DNA from: Haloferax sp. Q22
GTDB taxonomy: Archaea > Halobacteriota > Halobacteria > Halobacteriales > Haloferacaceae
Length of the DNA stretch: 64,000 nucleotides
Assembly: GCF_001482285.1 (NCBI RefSeq)
Contig: NZ_LOEP01000016.1
Location: 124,001 to 188,000 of the forward strand
Direction of reading: 5' to 3'
Notes under the pieces: model-generated
The model's database searches: none
Told to the model about the DNA's origin: nothing
What the model saw: only the letters and a program-made list of their open reading frames with translations
Shown: positions 28,680-37,087 of the stretch, in pieces
Layout: the number at the start of each line of letters is the position of its first letter
Numbering within the stretch: position 1 is the stretch's first letter
Translations under genes and position numbers: made by a program

Positions 28680-31628
28680 TCAGTCGTCGTTCGCCACTTT
28701 CGCGGGCTTGCGACGGTCCGAGCGCGGGCCCTCCTCGTCCACGTCGGGGAGGTAGTCGCGGAGGTACCGACCCGTGTGGGAGTCAGGGTTCTCGGCGATT
28801 TCCTCGGGCGTGCCGCTAGCGACGATAGTGCCGCCGCCCGCACCACCCTCGGGGCCGAGGTCGACGATGTGGTCTGCGTTCTTCACGAGGTCGAGTTCGT
28901 GTTCGACCACGAGGACGGTGTTACCGTTGTCCACGAGGCGCTGGAGCACCTCGATGAGCTTCCGTTCGTCCTCCTTGTGGAGGCCGGTCGTCGGCTCGTC
29001 GAGCAGGTAGAGCGTGTCACCGGTCTGCTTCTTGCCGAGCTCCTCCGCGAGTTTGACGCGCTGGGCCTCGCCGCCGGAGAGGGTGGTCGACGGCTGGCCG
29101 AGCTGCATGTAGCCGAGGCCCACGTCGTGGAGCAACTGGAGGCGGCGGCGAATCTGCGAGTTCGCCTCGAAGAAGTCGAGCGCCTCGTCGACTTCCATGT
29201 CGAGCACGTCGGCGATGGTCTTGTCCTTGTACGTCACGTCGAGCGTCTCGGCGTTGTAGCGCGCGCCGTTACACTCCTCGCAGGGCACGTACACGTCCGA
29301 GAGGAAGTTCATCTCGATTTTGACGTTGCCCTGTCCCTTGCAGGCCTCACAGCGGCCGCCCTTGACGTTGAAGGAGAACCGACCCTTCTCGTAGCCGCGC
29401 TGTTTCGAGAGCTTCGTCTCGGCGAACAGCTCGCGGACGTAGTCGAAGACGCCGGTGTACGTCGCCGGGTTCGACCGCGGGGTGCGGCCGATGGGCGATT
29501 GGTCGATGAGCCGGACCGTCTCGATTTCGTCGTAACCCTCGATGGCGTCGTGCTCGCCGGGGTCGACGGAGGTGTTGTCGTTCATCCGGCGGGCGAGCCC
29601 CTTGTAGAGAATCTCGTGCATCAGGGTGGACTTGCCCGACCCCGAGACGCCGGTGACGGCCGTGAACGTCCCGAGGGGAATCGGCACGTCGAGGTCGTCG
29701 AGGTTGTGCTGGCGCGCGCCGCGAATGACGAGTTCACCGTCGCCGTCGCGGCGCGCGTCGGGCACGTCGATGTCCTTGCGGCCCGAGAGGTAGTCGGCCG
29801 TGATGGAGTCGTCGGCCGCGACGATGTCGTCGAAGTCGCCCTGCGCGACGACCTCGCCGCCGCGCTTGCCCGGGCCGGGACCCATGTCGATGATCTCGTC
29901 GGCCCGTCGCATCGTCTCCTCGTCGTGTTCGACGACGATGAGCGTGTTACCGAGGTCGCGGAGGCCTTCGAGCGTGTTGAGCAGTTTGTCGTTGTCGCGC
30001 TGGTGAAGGCCGATAGACGGCTCGTCGAGGACGTAGAGGACGCCCACGAGGCCGGAGCCGACCTGCGTGGCGAGGCGGATGCGCTGGGACTCGCCGCCGG
30101 AGAGCGTGGCGGCCTCGCGGTCCAAGGTGAGGTATTCGAGGCCGACTTCGGTCATGAAACCGAGACGGGCGCGAATCTCCTTGAGGATCTCCTGTGCGAT
30201 GGTCCGGTCGCGCTCCGAGAGGTCGCTTTCGAGGCCCTCGAAGTGTTCGAGCGCGCCCGCGATGGTCATGCGGTTGACCTCGGGGAGCGTCGTGCCGCCG
30301 ACGCGGACGTGGCGGGACTGCTCTTTGAGCCGCGAGCCGTTACAGTCGGGACAGGTCGTGACGGCCATGAACTCCTCGATGTGGTCGCGCGTCCGGTCGG
30401 AGTCGGTCTCGACGTGGCGGCGTTCGAGGTTGCCGACGACGCCCTCGAAGGGGTGTTCCTTGTGGCGCGTGCCGTTTTTCGTCGTCCACTCGAACACCAC
30501 GTCTTCGGTGGTGCCGAACAGGAAGGCGTCCTGTACCTCGTCGGAAAGCTCCTCGAACGGCGTGTCCACGCTGACGCCGAAGTGGTCGGCGACGTTGTCG
30601 AGCTGGCGGCGGTAGTACGTCCGGTTGTAGCTCCACGGCTCGAAGACGTGCTTGAGCGGCTTCGACGGCTCGGTGACGATGAGGTCGGGGTCGACCTCCT
30701 TGGCCTTACCGAGGCCCTCGCACTCCGGGCAGGCCCCGTGGGGGCTGTTGAACGAGAACGACCGCGTCTCGATTTCCGAAAAGCGGAACGACGAGTTCGG
30801 ATTGCCGAGCTCCTCGGAGAACTCGACGACAAGGCGGTCGTCGCTCTCGCCCGCGAGCGACCCGGTCGACCGGGTGTTGGAGGCGAAGGGGAGGTCTTCG
30901 GGCGGGTCGGGGACGATGAGTTTGAGCACGCCGCCGGCCTCGTCGAGGGCGGTCTCGACGGAGTCGGCGATGCGGGAGCGCGCCTCGGGCGCGACCTTCA
31001 CACGGTCGACGACCACGTCGATGGTGTGATCGTAGTTCTTGTCGAGTTCGGGCGTCTCGAACGAGAGGTCGAACTCCTCGCCGTCGACCTCGACGCGGGC
31101 GTATCCCTCGGAGACGAGGTCCGAAAACAGGTCCTTGAACTCGCCTTTCTGATCGCGGACGACCGGCGCGACGACCTTCGCGCGGGTGCCCTCGGGGAGT
31201 TCGAGAATCTGGTCGACCATGTCCTGTGCGGACTGCTCGCCGACCTCCTCGCCCGTGATGGGGTCGTACTGGGTGCCAACGCGGGCGTACAGGAGGCGGA
31301 GGTAGTCGTGGAGTTCGGTGACGGTCCCGACGGTCGACCGAGGGTTGTTGGCCCCGTTCTTCTGATCGATGGAGATGGCGGGCGAGAGGCCCTCGACGGC
31401 CTCGACCTTCGGCTTGTCCATCTGGCCGAGGAAGTTCCGCGCGTAGGCCGAAAGCGACTCGATGTACCGCCGCTGGCCCTCCGCGTAGACGGTGTCGAAC
31501 GCGAGGGAGGACTTGCCTGACCCCGACAGGCCGGTGACGACGGTAAACGTCTCGCGGGGGATGCGAACGTCGAGGTTCTTGAGGTTGTGCTCTTCGGCAC
31601 CACGAACCTCGATGTAGTCCTTGCTCAT
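28680..31628 (-). CDS. uvrA: UvrA, excinuclease ABC damage-recognition ATPase
   Basis: 982 residues, full length for UvrA. First ATPase: Walker A GLSGSGKSSLAFDTVY (about 32-47) and signature LSGGESQRIRLA; second: GVSGSGKSTLMHEILY and LSGGEAQRVKLAEELG with LLDEPTTGLH. Zinc modules include CPECEGLG, CPDCNGSRLK and the C-terminal CEACKGQG...CEECNGARY module. It scans DNA for bulky lesions and loads UvrB. Haloarchaea have bacterial-type UvrABC. Followed by a divergent COG1361 gene and preceded by sepF. Confidence 0.98.
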   Translation of the reverse strand: MSKDYIEVRGAEEHNLKNLDVRIPRETFTVVTGLSGSGKSSLAFDTVYAEGQRRYIESLSAYARNFLGQMDKPKVEAVEGLSPAISIDQKNGANNPRSTVGTVTELHDYLRLLYARVGTQYDPITGEEVGEQSAQDMVDQILELPEGTRAKVVAPVVRDQKGEFKDLFSDLVSEGYARVEVDGEEFDLSFETPELDKNYDHTIDVVVDRVKVAPEARSRIADSVETALDEAGGVLKLIVPDPPEDLPFASNTRSTGSLAGESDDRLVVEFSEELGNPNSSFRFSEIETRSFSFNSPHGACPECEGLGKAKEVDPDLIVTEPSKPLKHVFEPWSYNRTYYRRQLDNVADHFGVSVDTPFEELSDEVQDAFLFGTTEDVVFEWTTKNGTRHKEHPFEGVVGNLERRHVETDSDRTRDHIEEFMAVTTCPDCNGSRLKEQSRHVRVGGTTLPEVNRMTIAGALEHFEGLESDLSERDRTIAQEILKEIRARLGFMTEVGLEYLTLDREAATLSGGESQRIRLATQVGSGLVGVLYVLDEPSIGLHQRDNDKLLNTLEGLRDLGNTLIVVEHDEETMRRADEIIDMGPGPGKRGGEVVAQGDFDDIVAADDSITADYLSGRKDIDVPDARRDGDGELVIRGARQHNLDDLDVPIPLGTFTAVTGVSGSGKSTLMHEILYKGLARRMNDNTSVDPGEHDAIEGYDEIETVRLIDQSPIGRTPRSNPATYTGVFDYVRELFAETKLSKQRGYEKGRFSFNVKGGRCEACKGQGNVKIEMNFLSDVYVPCEECNGARYNAETLDVTYKDKTIADVLDMEVDEALDFFEANSQIRRRLQLLHDVGLGYMQLGQPSTTLSGGEAQRVKLAEELGKKQTGDTLYLLDEPTTGLHKEDERKLIEVLQRLVDNGNTVLVVEHELDLVKNADHIVDLGPEGGAGGGTIVASGTPEEIAENPDSHTGRYLRDYLPDVDEEGPRSDRRKPAKVANDD

Positions 31629-31748
31629 TCGGACGACTCTAGGAACGAGAGGACCGAATAGGCATCGGTTCGGGCCGTTCGAACCGCATCGCTCGCGTCT
31701 GCGAGTCGTGGAGAAATCGGAGTGTAAGCGGGGTGTCGTCCGCCGCCG

Positions 31749-32105
31749 TCAGCCGTTGAGCTTCTGCCGCGAGATAGAGATGCCCGTGGGCGTGATGACG
31801 ATCTGGTCGTCGCCCTTCTGGACGATGTCGCCGTCGACCTCGCGCGCGACCTGCCGGAGGTCGTCGATGATGTGTTCCATCGTGTTGTCGGAGGTCGTGT
31901 GGCGGGTGATGTCCGCGATGACCAAATTGCCGTCGTAGACGGCGTCCTTGATGGCGATAACGTCCTGCTGCCCGCCGATTTCGGCGATGTGAACCGAGAG
32001 ACCGGCGTCGCCGCGAGCGGTGTCGAAGTCGTCGAGGTCGAGTTCGACGTAGTCCTCGGTCGTGCGGGAACCACCACCACCGAGAATCTTACTCATGATA
32101 CCCAT
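31749..32105 (-). CDS. sepF: SepF cell-division protein
   Basis: 118 residues from ATG 32105. MGIMSKILGGGG is the short amphipathic membrane-targeting sequence, followed by the linker TTEDYVELDLDDFD and the SepF core DVIAIKDAVYDGNLVIADIT...EHIIDDLRQVAREVDGDIV. In H. volcanii SepF, encoded beside uvrA, anchors FtsZ2 to the membrane and is essential. The conserved SepF-uvrA adjacency supports the call. Upstream in-frame codons before 32105 lack the targeting helix. Confidence 0.93.
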   Translation of the reverse strand: MGIMSKILGGGGSRTTEDYVELDLDDFDTARGDAGLSVHIAEIGGQQDVIAIKDAVYDGNLVIADITRHTTSDNTMEHIIDDLRQVAREVDGDIVQKGDDQIVITPTGISISRQKLNG

Positions 32106-32324
32106 AGGACGTAGAGAGGCCACAACGGGGTTAGTTCTTACGTCAGACGACTGTCTGTTTTCAGACACTTCTCGCCTCGTCGACCCGACGAATCGACGGC
32201 AGTACCGTCACACGAGGGCGGTGCCACGGGAAGCGGCGACGCCGGCGGATATCCAGCGCGTGCGCCACTCACGGCGTTTCGCCGGGTGTTTTTACCTCGC
32301 GGCGCGCGGGAGCAGACGAACACG

Positions 32325-33005
32325 ATGACTTTCAGCATCTGCGTCCGCGAGTCGTACGTCGACGCCGACGGCGACGACCAGCACCGCTTCGGCGTCGCCG
32401 TGACGACCCGCCTGCCGGGGGTCGGCGCACTCTGTCCGTTTGCAAGTGAACACGGCGCGGTGGCGACACAGGCGCTGACGAACGTCGAGCTCGGGGAGAA
32501 GGGTCTGGACTACCTCGAAGACGGTCTCGCCGTCGACGACGCCCTCCGGGCGCTGTTGAACGCCGACGACGGCCGGGCGGAGCGACAGCTCCACGGCGTC
32601 GGCTCCGAGGGGACGTTCGCCTTCACCGGCGACGACTGCCTCGGCTGGGCGGGCCACCGCGAGGGCGACGACTACACCGTCGCGGGCAACCTGCTCACGG
32701 GCGCGGAAGTCGTCGAAGCCGCCGCCGACGCCTACGAGCGGGACGTGGGCGGCGGCGAACCGCTCGCGAAACGGCTCATCGACGCGCTCGGCGCGGGACA
32801 CGCCGCGGGCGGCGACAAGCGCGACGACCTCGACATCCAGAGCGCGGCCGTCGTCGTGACCTCGACCGAGGACCGCGAGATGGACCCGTACTACAACGAC
32901 CTCCGCGTGGACGCGACGGAGACGCCGCTGCGCGACCTTCGAGAGACGTTCTCGATGGCGCGGGCGGGGTACGAGGCGGCGCTGGAGAAGTACGCAGAAG
33001 AGTAA
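32325..33005 (+). CDS. DUF1028-family protein (Ntn-hydrolase-like fold)
   Basis: 226 residues from ATG 32325: MTFSICVRE, HRFGVAVTTRLPGVGALCPF, GAVATQALTNVELGEKGLDYL, and GWAGHREGDDYTVAGNLLTG are the DUF1028 signature stretches. The family resembles Ntn hydrolases and sometimes carries a peptidoglycan-binding domain; its activity is not established. Monocistronic, convergent with the PUA protein gene. Confidence 0.87.
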   Translation: MTFSICVRESYVDADGDDQHRFGVAVTTRLPGVGALCPFASEHGAVATQALTNVELGEKGLDYLEDGLAVDDALRALLNADDGRAERQLHGVGSEGTFAFTGDDCLGWAGHREGDDYTVAGNLLTGAEVVEAAADAYERDVGGGEPLAKRLIDALGAGHAAGGDKRDDLDIQSAAVVVTSTEDREMDPYYNDLRVDATETPLRDLRETFSMARAGYEAALEKYAEE

Positions 33006-33047
33006 CGAGAGTTCTGAGCGCCGGAGCCTGAGACCCCGGGGGTCGGC

Positions 33048-33527
33048 TCAGACCGAGAACTCGAAGAGGTCGTCGCCGACGTGGTGGATGGACTCGACGA
33101 CTTTGCCGGAGTCACCGACGAGATCCGCCCCGTCTTCGAGCGCGCGCCCCACGGCGAGCACCTTGCCGTGGGTCTCCTCGGCGATGACGACGAGGTCGCC
33201 CGCCTCGATGGTGTCGTCGGCCTCGGTGATGCCGGGTCGCATCACGTCGGCCCCGCTGGAGACGAACGAGACCGCGCCCGCGTCGACCGTGACGACGTTC
33301 GTCGTCGGCGGGAACTGGTTCGCGCCCTTGACCGTGAGAAACGGCTGGTCGTCGACGTACATGACCGCCGGCTCGCCGTCGACGAGAACGACCTCGTAGT
33401 CGGCGTCGGCGAACTCGACCGCCTCGAATGCGTCGCCGTCGAGGGCGACGCCGAGGGACGATTCGATAGAGTCGCACAGCGCGTCGATTTCGTCGCTTCG
33501 GAGGTGGTGGCGGGACTTGACCTTCAT
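33048..33527 (-). CDS. PUA-domain RNA-binding protein (MCT-1/eIF2D-like)
   Basis: 159 residues from ATG 33527. N-terminal MKVKSRHHLRSDEIDALCDSI is the pre-PUA region of MCT-1-like proteins; the C-terminal PUA domain spans VDAGAVSFVSSGADVMRPGI, EAGDLVVIAEETHGKVLAVGRAL. Eukaryal relatives act in translation re-initiation and recycling; a tRNA or ribosome role is inferred here. Monocistronic. Confidence 0.85.
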   Translation of the reverse strand: MKVKSRHHLRSDEIDALCDSIESSLGVALDGDAFEAVEFADADYEVVLVDGEPAVMYVDDQPFLTVKGANQFPPTTNVVTVDAGAVSFVSSGADVMRPGITEADDTIEAGDLVVIAEETHGKVLAVGRALEDGADLVGDSGKVVESIHHVGDDLFEFSV

Positions 33528-33723
33528 ACCGGGTCGTGGACGCTCACGGCCGATAAATCGACCGCTCCGCATCGGGCGGTCGGCGACGCCTCCCGACGGC
33601 CGACCGGACGCGTGGCGAGGTGAGTCACCTCGGAGCAACCCGAACCGAGTCGCGTCGGCGTCCGACGCGCGTCAGACTGTGACAGGATAAACTGCTAAGT
33701 ACGATTGGGTCCACTCCAACGAT

Positions 33724-34026
33724 ATGTGGCGCTCCCGGACGAACCGGGACCGGAAACGTGTCGTGTGCATCGCATGCGGTGACGCGGTCCTCCGGTCGGC
33801 GGCGCGCGAGTACGACAAAGAGGGGAACCGCTGGGAACGGCACGGCAAGCGGTTCGAACACCTCTGTAAGTCCTGTTATCGAGGGCTCTGTCACCAGCCC
33901 CGCGAGGAGCTCGAAGGCCTCCTCATCGACATCGAAGAACACAGCATCTCCAACGAGGAGTTCCTGCTTCGCTACTTCGACGCGGTCAAAGAGCGGTACG
34001 AATCGCCCGGCGAGCGCGGCCGCTGA
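33724..34026 (+). CDS. Small zinc-binding protein, unknown function
   Basis: 100 residues: MWRSRTNRDRKRVVCIACG... contains CIACG and CKSCYRGLC, a four-cysteine zinc module in the first half, and an acidic helical C-terminus. The basic N-terminus contrasts with typical haloarchaeal composition and suggests nucleic-acid contact. A TATA-like stretch CTAAGTA lies about 26 bases upstream. Confidence 0.75.
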   Translation: MWRSRTNRDRKRVVCIACGDAVLRSAAREYDKEGNRWERHGKRFEHLCKSCYRGLCHQPREELEGLLIDIEEHSISNEEFLLRYFDAVKERYESPGERGR

Positions 34027-34146
34027 GGGCGCAGCCGTCGGACCGCCGCCGAGGCGAACGAGGTCGCGGTCGCGAGCGATATCGTTTCCTTCTCGTCGCG
34101 GGCCGTGCCCGACACTCATTTCTCCCTGCCCCGTCTAGTCGGGACT

Positions 34147-35466
34147 ATGTCAGACGACGCGCAGGCGTACGCCGGGACCGCCGAAGGGCAAGGACCGGTG
34201 GAGATAGACGCCGAACTCGCGCGACACCTCCAGAACAAGCGCGAGGACCTGTTCGAGGAGTTCGAGATTCGAGACAAGTTCCCGCCGGAAGTCCTCTCGG
34301 AGGCGCGTGCGCGCACCGACGGCGTCCACGAGGAGATCGAAGACGAGTTGGAACACCGCAAGGACCTCCGAGACCTCACGACGTGGACGACCGACCCCGT
34401 CGACGCCCAGGACTTCGACGACGCCCTAAGCATCCGCGAGAACGAGGAGACGTACACGCTGTGGGTCCACATCGCCGACGTGACCCACTACGTCCACCCC
34501 GGTTCGGAGATGTGGGCCGAGGCCGTCAAGCGCGGCAACACCGTCTACCTCCCCGCCTACACCATCCACATGCTCCCGCCGGCGCTGGCCGAGACGGTCT
34601 GTTCTCTCGTCCCCGAGGAGGACCGCCTCGCCCACACCGTCGAGATGGAGATCAAGAAAGACACGCTCTCGTTCGAGTCTATCGACATCTACAAGTCCGT
34701 CATCCACTCCAACGAACGGCTTACCTACACGCAGTGTGAAAACCGACTGGAAGACCCCGACCTTCCTCTCCACGAGGAGAACTCCCTCGTCTTCGACCTC
34801 GCGGACCAACTCCACGAGCAGCGCAAGGAAGACGGCTCGCTGGTCCTCAACCCGAGTCGCGACCGCGCCCACACCATCATCGAAGAGTGCATGCTGAAGG
34901 CGAACAAGGCCGTCACGCACGAACTCATGTGGAACCGCGGCGTCGAGGCGATGTACCGCGTCCACCCGCAGCCGACCCCCGACCAGTGGGACAAGGCGCT
35001 CCGCGAAATCACCGAACTCGACGGCGTGAGCATCAAGTCCACGTCGTGGGACGAGCCCCGCAAGGCCGTCAACGACGCTTTGGAGAGCGCGAACTCCCGC
35101 ACCCTCAACAAGATTCAGCGCGCCGTGCTGAAGGTCATGCCCCGCGCGAAGTACATGAACGACCCCTTCGGCGGCCACTACGCGCTCAACTTCGACATCT
35201 ACGGTCACTTCACCTCGCCCATCCGACGGCTGTCGGACCTCATCAACCACTGGATCGTCCACGAGAACGACGTGCCCGAAGACCTCGTGGAACTCTGTGA
35301 CCGCGCCTCCGACCGCCAGAAGGACGCCGAGACGGCCGAGCGGCTCTACAAGCAGTTCCTCCAAGAAGTCGGCTTGGACCCCTACGCGGTCAACAACCGC
35401 GGTATCGTCACCGTCGACGACGACGGCGAGGTCATCGACGAAAACGGTCTCCCGCCGCGCGAATAA
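34147..35466 (+). CDS. rnr: RNase R-like 3'-5' exoribonuclease (RNB domain only)
   Basis: 439 residues from ATG 34147. The RNB catalytic core is present: TTDPVDAQDFDDALSI supplies the metal-binding Asp cluster, with WVHIADVTHYVHPGS, RGNTVYLP, LPPALAETVCSLVP, HYALNFDIYGHFTSPIRR and SDLINHW. The cold-shock and S1 domains of bacterial RNase R are absent, as known for the Haloferax volcanii enzyme, which is essential and is the main 3'-5' exonuclease of an organism lacking an exosome. Monocistronic. Confidence 0.95.
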   Translation: MSDDAQAYAGTAEGQGPVEIDAELARHLQNKREDLFEEFEIRDKFPPEVLSEARARTDGVHEEIEDELEHRKDLRDLTTWTTDPVDAQDFDDALSIRENEETYTLWVHIADVTHYVHPGSEMWAEAVKRGNTVYLPAYTIHMLPPALAETVCSLVPEEDRLAHTVEMEIKKDTLSFESIDIYKSVIHSNERLTYTQCENRLEDPDLPLHEENSLVFDLADQLHEQRKEDGSLVLNPSRDRAHTIIEECMLKANKAVTHELMWNRGVEAMYRVHPQPTPDQWDKALREITELDGVSIKSTSWDEPRKAVNDALESANSRTLNKIQRAVLKVMPRAKYMNDPFGGHYALNFDIYGHFTSPIRRLSDLINHWIVHENDVPEDLVELCDRASDRQKDAETAERLYKQFLQEVGLDPYAVNNRGIVTVDDDGEVIDENGLPPRE

Positions 35467-35603
35467 CCGGGCGGTCGTCGCGCAACCACTCGTTTTTGGC
35501 CGACGAGAATTCACCGACCGCTACTGGAGAGACGGGCACGGGGTGACGGACTCGTAACTGCGAGACTGAAACGGTGGACCGCGTCCCACCGTCGCCGGCC
35601 GCG

Positions 35604-35891
35604 TTACTCCTCCTGTTTGTGCGTGAACAGCAGCACGTCGCCGTCGTGCTGGGTCACACAGAGGTCGAGCATCATGCTCAGTTCGAGGCTGTTGTAGTCG
35701 TTCTCGCAGACGACCAAGTCGTCGAACGGTTTCTCGCACGCCGGACAGGCGATAGAGACGGTGTTCTGGTAGGTGGTGACGCCCCCGCTGGACTCGTAGG
35801 GCGTGAGAGACGACCGGAGTTCGTCGAGTTCCTCGTCGTTCATGGACGTGTTGTGCGCGGGGCGTGCGTATAATTCTTCACGGTCGGACAT
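35604..35891 (-). CDS. Small zinc-binding protein, unknown function
   Basis: 95 residues from ATG 35891 (an internal ATG at 35843 is an alternative). The middle holds SIACPACEKPFDDLVVCEND with a CPxC pair and a further Cys, then LDLCVTQHDGDVLLFTH. This looks like a degenerate zinc ribbon. No function can be assigned. Convergent with rnr, with 137 bases between the stops. Confidence 0.72.
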   Translation of the reverse strand: MSDREELYARPAHNTSMNDEELDELRSSLTPYESSGGVTTYQNTVSIACPACEKPFDDLVVCENDYNSLELSMMLDLCVTQHDGDVLLFTHKQEE

Positions 35892-35925
35892 CGGTCACGG
35901 TCGGACGCGACTCACGATTCTCGAC

Positions 35926-36300
35926 TCACGGCTGCCCGGCGTCGTCCAACCCGCAGGCCCACCGAAAGTGCGGGTGGATCCACGACAGCCCCGCCGCGTT
36001 GGCCTCGACCCACGACGACGGGTCGCTCAGCCGACGCGACAGCACCTCCGCGCGCTCCTCGTGAGTTCCCTCCCGGTCGAACGGTATCAGTTCGAGCGTC
36101 TGCGACGCGGGGTTGAAAAAGACCGCCCGCTCGGTGTTCTCGTCGAGTCCGACCAGCCGCGAGCCGTTGGCGTCCTTCTGGAGGAGCGCCTGCGCCATCC
36201 GGTGTTGGTGGACCCCGCGGCGCGTCTCGCGGAGTTTCGAGACGATGGCTCGAAAGAGGGCCGTTGGGTCCGACGGGGGTTCGCCTCGTCGTGTTTCCAT
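35926..36300 (-). CDS. Conserved haloarchaeal protein, unknown function
   Basis: 124 residues from ATG 36300: METRRGEPPSDPTALFRAI..., ending FRWACGLDDAGQP. A soluble protein with the composition and codon use of the host chromosome. It is the last clearly chromosomal gene before the accessory region. The region upstream of its start is the junction to AT-rich sequence. Confidence 0.7.
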   Translation of the reverse strand: METRRGEPPSDPTALFRAIVSKLRETRRGVHQHRMAQALLQKDANGSRLVGLDENTERAVFFNPASQTLELIPFDREGTHEERAEVLSRRLSDPSSWVEANAAGLSWIHPHFRWACGLDDAGQP

Positions 36301-36600
36301 ACCGACGGCCTCGGAGCGAGGCGATAAGAGGGTCCGCCATGAGCGGGGTGAAAGTGTAGGATTCGGCGGAAGTGAACGATGTTTCCGAGCGCGCTCGACG
36401 GCCGAGTCACGCTCGGACGACGAACAAAGCCGGTTTTCGTTCAGCAACGCTGACCGGCCCGAACTCGTCCGGTACGAGGGAGAGTGGTACTTCGTTCGGA
36501 TCGCGATTGTGTAGTCGTAGAACGCGACGACTCAGTATTCGCCACGGTGGGAAGCGTCACAAAAACAGCGGTAGCCTAGGCCGTGAGGTACTGGGCGGAA
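36301..36600. other. Intergenic/relic region, 300 bases
   Basis: No complete gene is visible. On the plus strand a frame ends at 36514 with a protein-like tail, DRPELVRYEGEWYFVRIAIV, but it has no start codon outside the antisense of the preceding gene. It could be the remnant of a small gene cut by past recombination. The composition becomes AT-richer towards 36600. Confidence 0.4.
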
Positions 36601-36885
36601 ATGACAATTTTAAAACAACTCTTTGCGTATGATTATAGTATGGATGCCCCTCCAACAGACTTCATGCTGGGGCGGTCCAGCGCATGGTCCAGTAGATTTG
36701 TACTGATGATTGCTTCGTTTCCTTCGGTTGGATTCGCTGCGATCGTATCACGATTTCTGGGTGTCAGCTCACCGAATTCAATCGTTGAACTTCTCTATTT
36801 TATAAGCACGTTCTGCACTCTACTTGCCATATCGATGCTCAGTACGTACTTCGCGGCATATCAACTCGGCATTGGACGGAAATGA
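36601..36885 (+). CDS. AT-rich small membrane protein of unknown origin
   Basis: 94 residues from ATG 36601 (an in-frame GTG at 36583 would add 6). Two hydrophobic segments: SRFVLMIASFPSVGFAAIV and ELLYFISTFCTLLAISMLST. The gene is far more AT-rich than the chromosome and less acidic than typical. It lies just outside the element's left repeat and may be residue of an older integration. No family is recognised. Confidence 0.5.
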   Translation: MTILKQLFAYDYSMDAPPTDFMLGRSSAWSSRFVLMIASFPSVGFAAIVSRFLGVSSPNSIVELLYFISTFCTLLAISMLSTYFAAYQLGIGRK

Positions 36886-36978
36886 GAAACTGGACGTACA
36901 TCTGTTCGCGACGCAGTTGATACTCGTCGGACTCCTGACGAAGTCACGACTCGTTGTATTGCGTCGCGAAAATGGTAG

Positions 36979-37028
36979 TGGACTCGCGGGGTCCCCGTGA
37001 GCGAAGCGAACGGGGGCAAGCGAGTCCA
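36979..37028. repeat. Extra att-like copy inside a 50-bp inverted repeat
   Basis: 36979-36991 (TGGACTCGCGGGG) is a 13-base copy of the tRNA-Ala 3' end. Its first nine bases are repeated inverted as GCGAGTCCA at 37020-37028. Inside, CCCCGT (36993-36998) and ACGGGG (37010-37015) form a second dyad. It lies 68 bases left of the element's left att repeat. Confidence 0.75.
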
Positions 37029-37058
37029 TTGACTGGCGGAACGAAGTGACGGAAGGAA

Positions 37059-37072
37059 ATGGACTCGCGGGG
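37059..37072. repeat. Left attachment repeat of the provirus
   Basis: ATGGACTCGCGGGG at 37059-37072 is identical to 48012-48025, which includes the 3' end of tRNA-Ala(CGC). The bases on either side differ between the two copies, so 14 bases is the exact shared core. The integrase stop codon is 15 bases further in. Confidence 0.9.
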
Positions 37073-37087
37073 GAGTGTTATTCGGGT

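Noticed and set aside
28776-31520. 914-codon plus-strand frame opposite uvrA
   Set aside because: Mirror frame of uvrA with no family features; uvrA motifs are unambiguous.
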